Below are positions 6,583-7,089 of a stretch of 7,089 bases of DNA, piece after piece. A model generated the notes under the pieces. That model did no database searches. It was not told the DNA's origin and saw nothing but the letters and a program-made list of their open reading frames with translations. Origin of the DNA: Bacteroidota bacterium (GTDB taxonomy: Bacteria > Bacteroidota > Bacteroidia > Bacteroidales > VadinHA17); the NCBI GenBank assembly GCA_015222065.1, contig JADFUQ010000338.1, positions 1-7,089 on the forward strand, in the 5' to 3' direction. Position 1 is the stretch's first letter. Every line of letters starts with the position of its first letter. Both the position numbers and the translations under genes were made by a program.

Positions 6583-6597
6583 AATTAAACCTAAAAA
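6554..6597. repeat. Imperfect direct repeat in the divergent promoter region
   Basis: AAAATTAAAC followed by TAAAAA occurs at 6554-6569. It recurs at 6581-6597 with one extra C between the two parts. The copies are 27 bp apart. One copy holds the -7 box and the other begins at the -33 box of the minus-strand promoter, so the pair could be a regulator site. The low-complexity AT-rich sequence makes chance possible. Confidence 0.5.
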
Positions 6598-6599
6598 CG

Positions 6600-7082
6600 A
6601 TGAATTCAACTAATGTATCAAATACCTACAGTTTCTTTGGAGATAAGGGAATGAATATATCTTATCATACAAAGGATCCTGGGAATAAAGATGAAGCAGA
6701 TCTTTCGAAAAGCAACTTTGAAGGAGTTACAATACTTATAGTTGAGGATGAAAATTCCAATTTTCTTCTCCTTGAAGCCATCCTGAGAAAAACCGGTGTA
6801 AACCTGCTACATGCCTGGAATGGAAAACAAGCAATTGAAATACTGGATGAAAATCCTGAAATAGATCTTTGCCTTATGGACCTTAAAATGCCCATCATGG
6901 ATGGATTCGAGGCAACACAAAAGATACGTGAAATGGGAAATAACAAACTTCCTGTTATTGCTCTTACAGCTTTTTCAGAAATATTCCAAAAAGAAAATGC
7001 TCTTGAGAAGGGTTTCAATATGTTCATGACCAAGCCTTTAAACAGAAAGGCCCTGATTGAAAATATCTCTGCGTACTTGTAG
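6600..7082 (+). CDS. Single-domain response regulator (CheY-like receiver)
   Basis: The protein is a lone receiver domain of two-component signalling, 160 residues from ATG 6600. All conserved residues are present: acidic pair E49-D50 (ILIVEDE), phospho-acceptor D94 in LMDLKMP, switch T123 in ALTA and K145 in TKPL. No DNA-binding or enzymatic output domain follows, so it would act by protein contact or as a phosphate relay. Sequences of this type resemble receivers of hybrid histidine kinases, so a hybrid kinase partner elsewhere is plausible. Residues 1-40 are polar and not part of the receiver fold. ATG 6651 (M18) has GGAG at 6639-6642, eight bases upstream, and may be the true start, giving 143 residues. 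The gene is divergent from the kinase operon across 197 bp; a link to that operon is not shown. Nothing can be said of what follows, as only seven bases remain. Confidence 0.93.
   Translation: MNSTNVSNTYSFFGDKGMNISYHTKDPGNKDEADLSKSNFEGVTILIVEDENSNFLLLEAILRKTGVNLLHAWNGKQAIEILDENPEIDLCLMDLKMPIMDGFEATQKIREMGNNKLPVIALTAFSEIFQKENALEKGFNMFMTKPLNRKALIENISAYL
6639..6642 (+). promoter_or_regulatory. Shine-Dalgarno-like GGAG supporting the internal start at 6651
   Basis: GGAG lies eight bases before ATG 6651, and the AAGGGA just after it (6645-6650) adds purine character. ATG 6600 has only AT-rich sequence before it. Bacteroidota often start without such sites, so this favours but does not prove the shorter receiver protein. 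Confidence 0.45.
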
Positions 7083-7089
7083 ATTTGAA

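Noticed and set aside
6665..7033. Minus-strand open frame opposite the receiver gene
   Set aside because: It is antisense to a receiver domain in which all catalytic residues are intact.

Overview
The window looks like part of a Bacteroidota chromosome. The reasons are the protein families, the A/T-rich leaders that mostly lack Shine-Dalgarno sites, a match to the Bacteroidota promoter form TTTG-N18-TAnnTTTG upstream of the sugar kinase, and a stand-alone four-helix-bundle (S23/bIVP) protein of a kind common in that phylum. The genus cannot be told from the sequence; a free-living or gut Bacteroidia glycan degrader would fit.

Layout. Positions 1-224 hold an array of octamers (ATARAATG, 25 exact copies, running off the left edge). 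It leads directly into a small AT-rich gene for a four-helix-bundle protein (222-599, +). A second array (601-656, seven ATTYAYTC units) starts one base after that gene's stop codon. The two arrays have related units in opposite orientation, so the gene sits in a symmetric bracket. Nineteen bases after the second array begins a GntP-family sugar-acid permease (675-2066, +). A 133-bp convergent gap with a dyad element separates it from a minus-strand operon. Read in transcription order, that operon is an FGGY (xylulokinase-like) kinase (6402-4912), a secreted GH29 alpha-L-fucosidase (4887-3388) and a secreted GH20-like glycosidase (3306-2200). The operon is driven from a divergent 197-bp region. 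On the other side of that region is a single-domain response regulator receiver (6600-7082, +), possibly starting at 6651.

How the genes may work together. The two secreted hydrolases would trim fucose and probably hexosamine-type sugars from a glycan in the periplasm or at the surface. The cytoplasmic kinase would phosphorylate a released ketose. This is a plausible fragment of a glycan-use locus, but no SusC/SusD, isomerase or aldolase lies in the window, so the glycan and sugar are not fixed. The permease converges on the operon and is not co-transcribed with it. The receiver is divergent from the operon and need not regulate it.

The most unusual part is the left end. Each ATG in the upstream array opens a three-codon frame (Met-Ile-Lys or Met-Ile-Glu) whose TGA stop overlaps the next unit's ATG as ATGA. 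The array is thus a ladder of overlapping mini-ORFs, and its last rung overlaps the start codon of the four-helix-bundle gene. The two arrays could also pair imperfectly around the gene in RNA. These patterns are read directly from the sequence; any function for them is inference.
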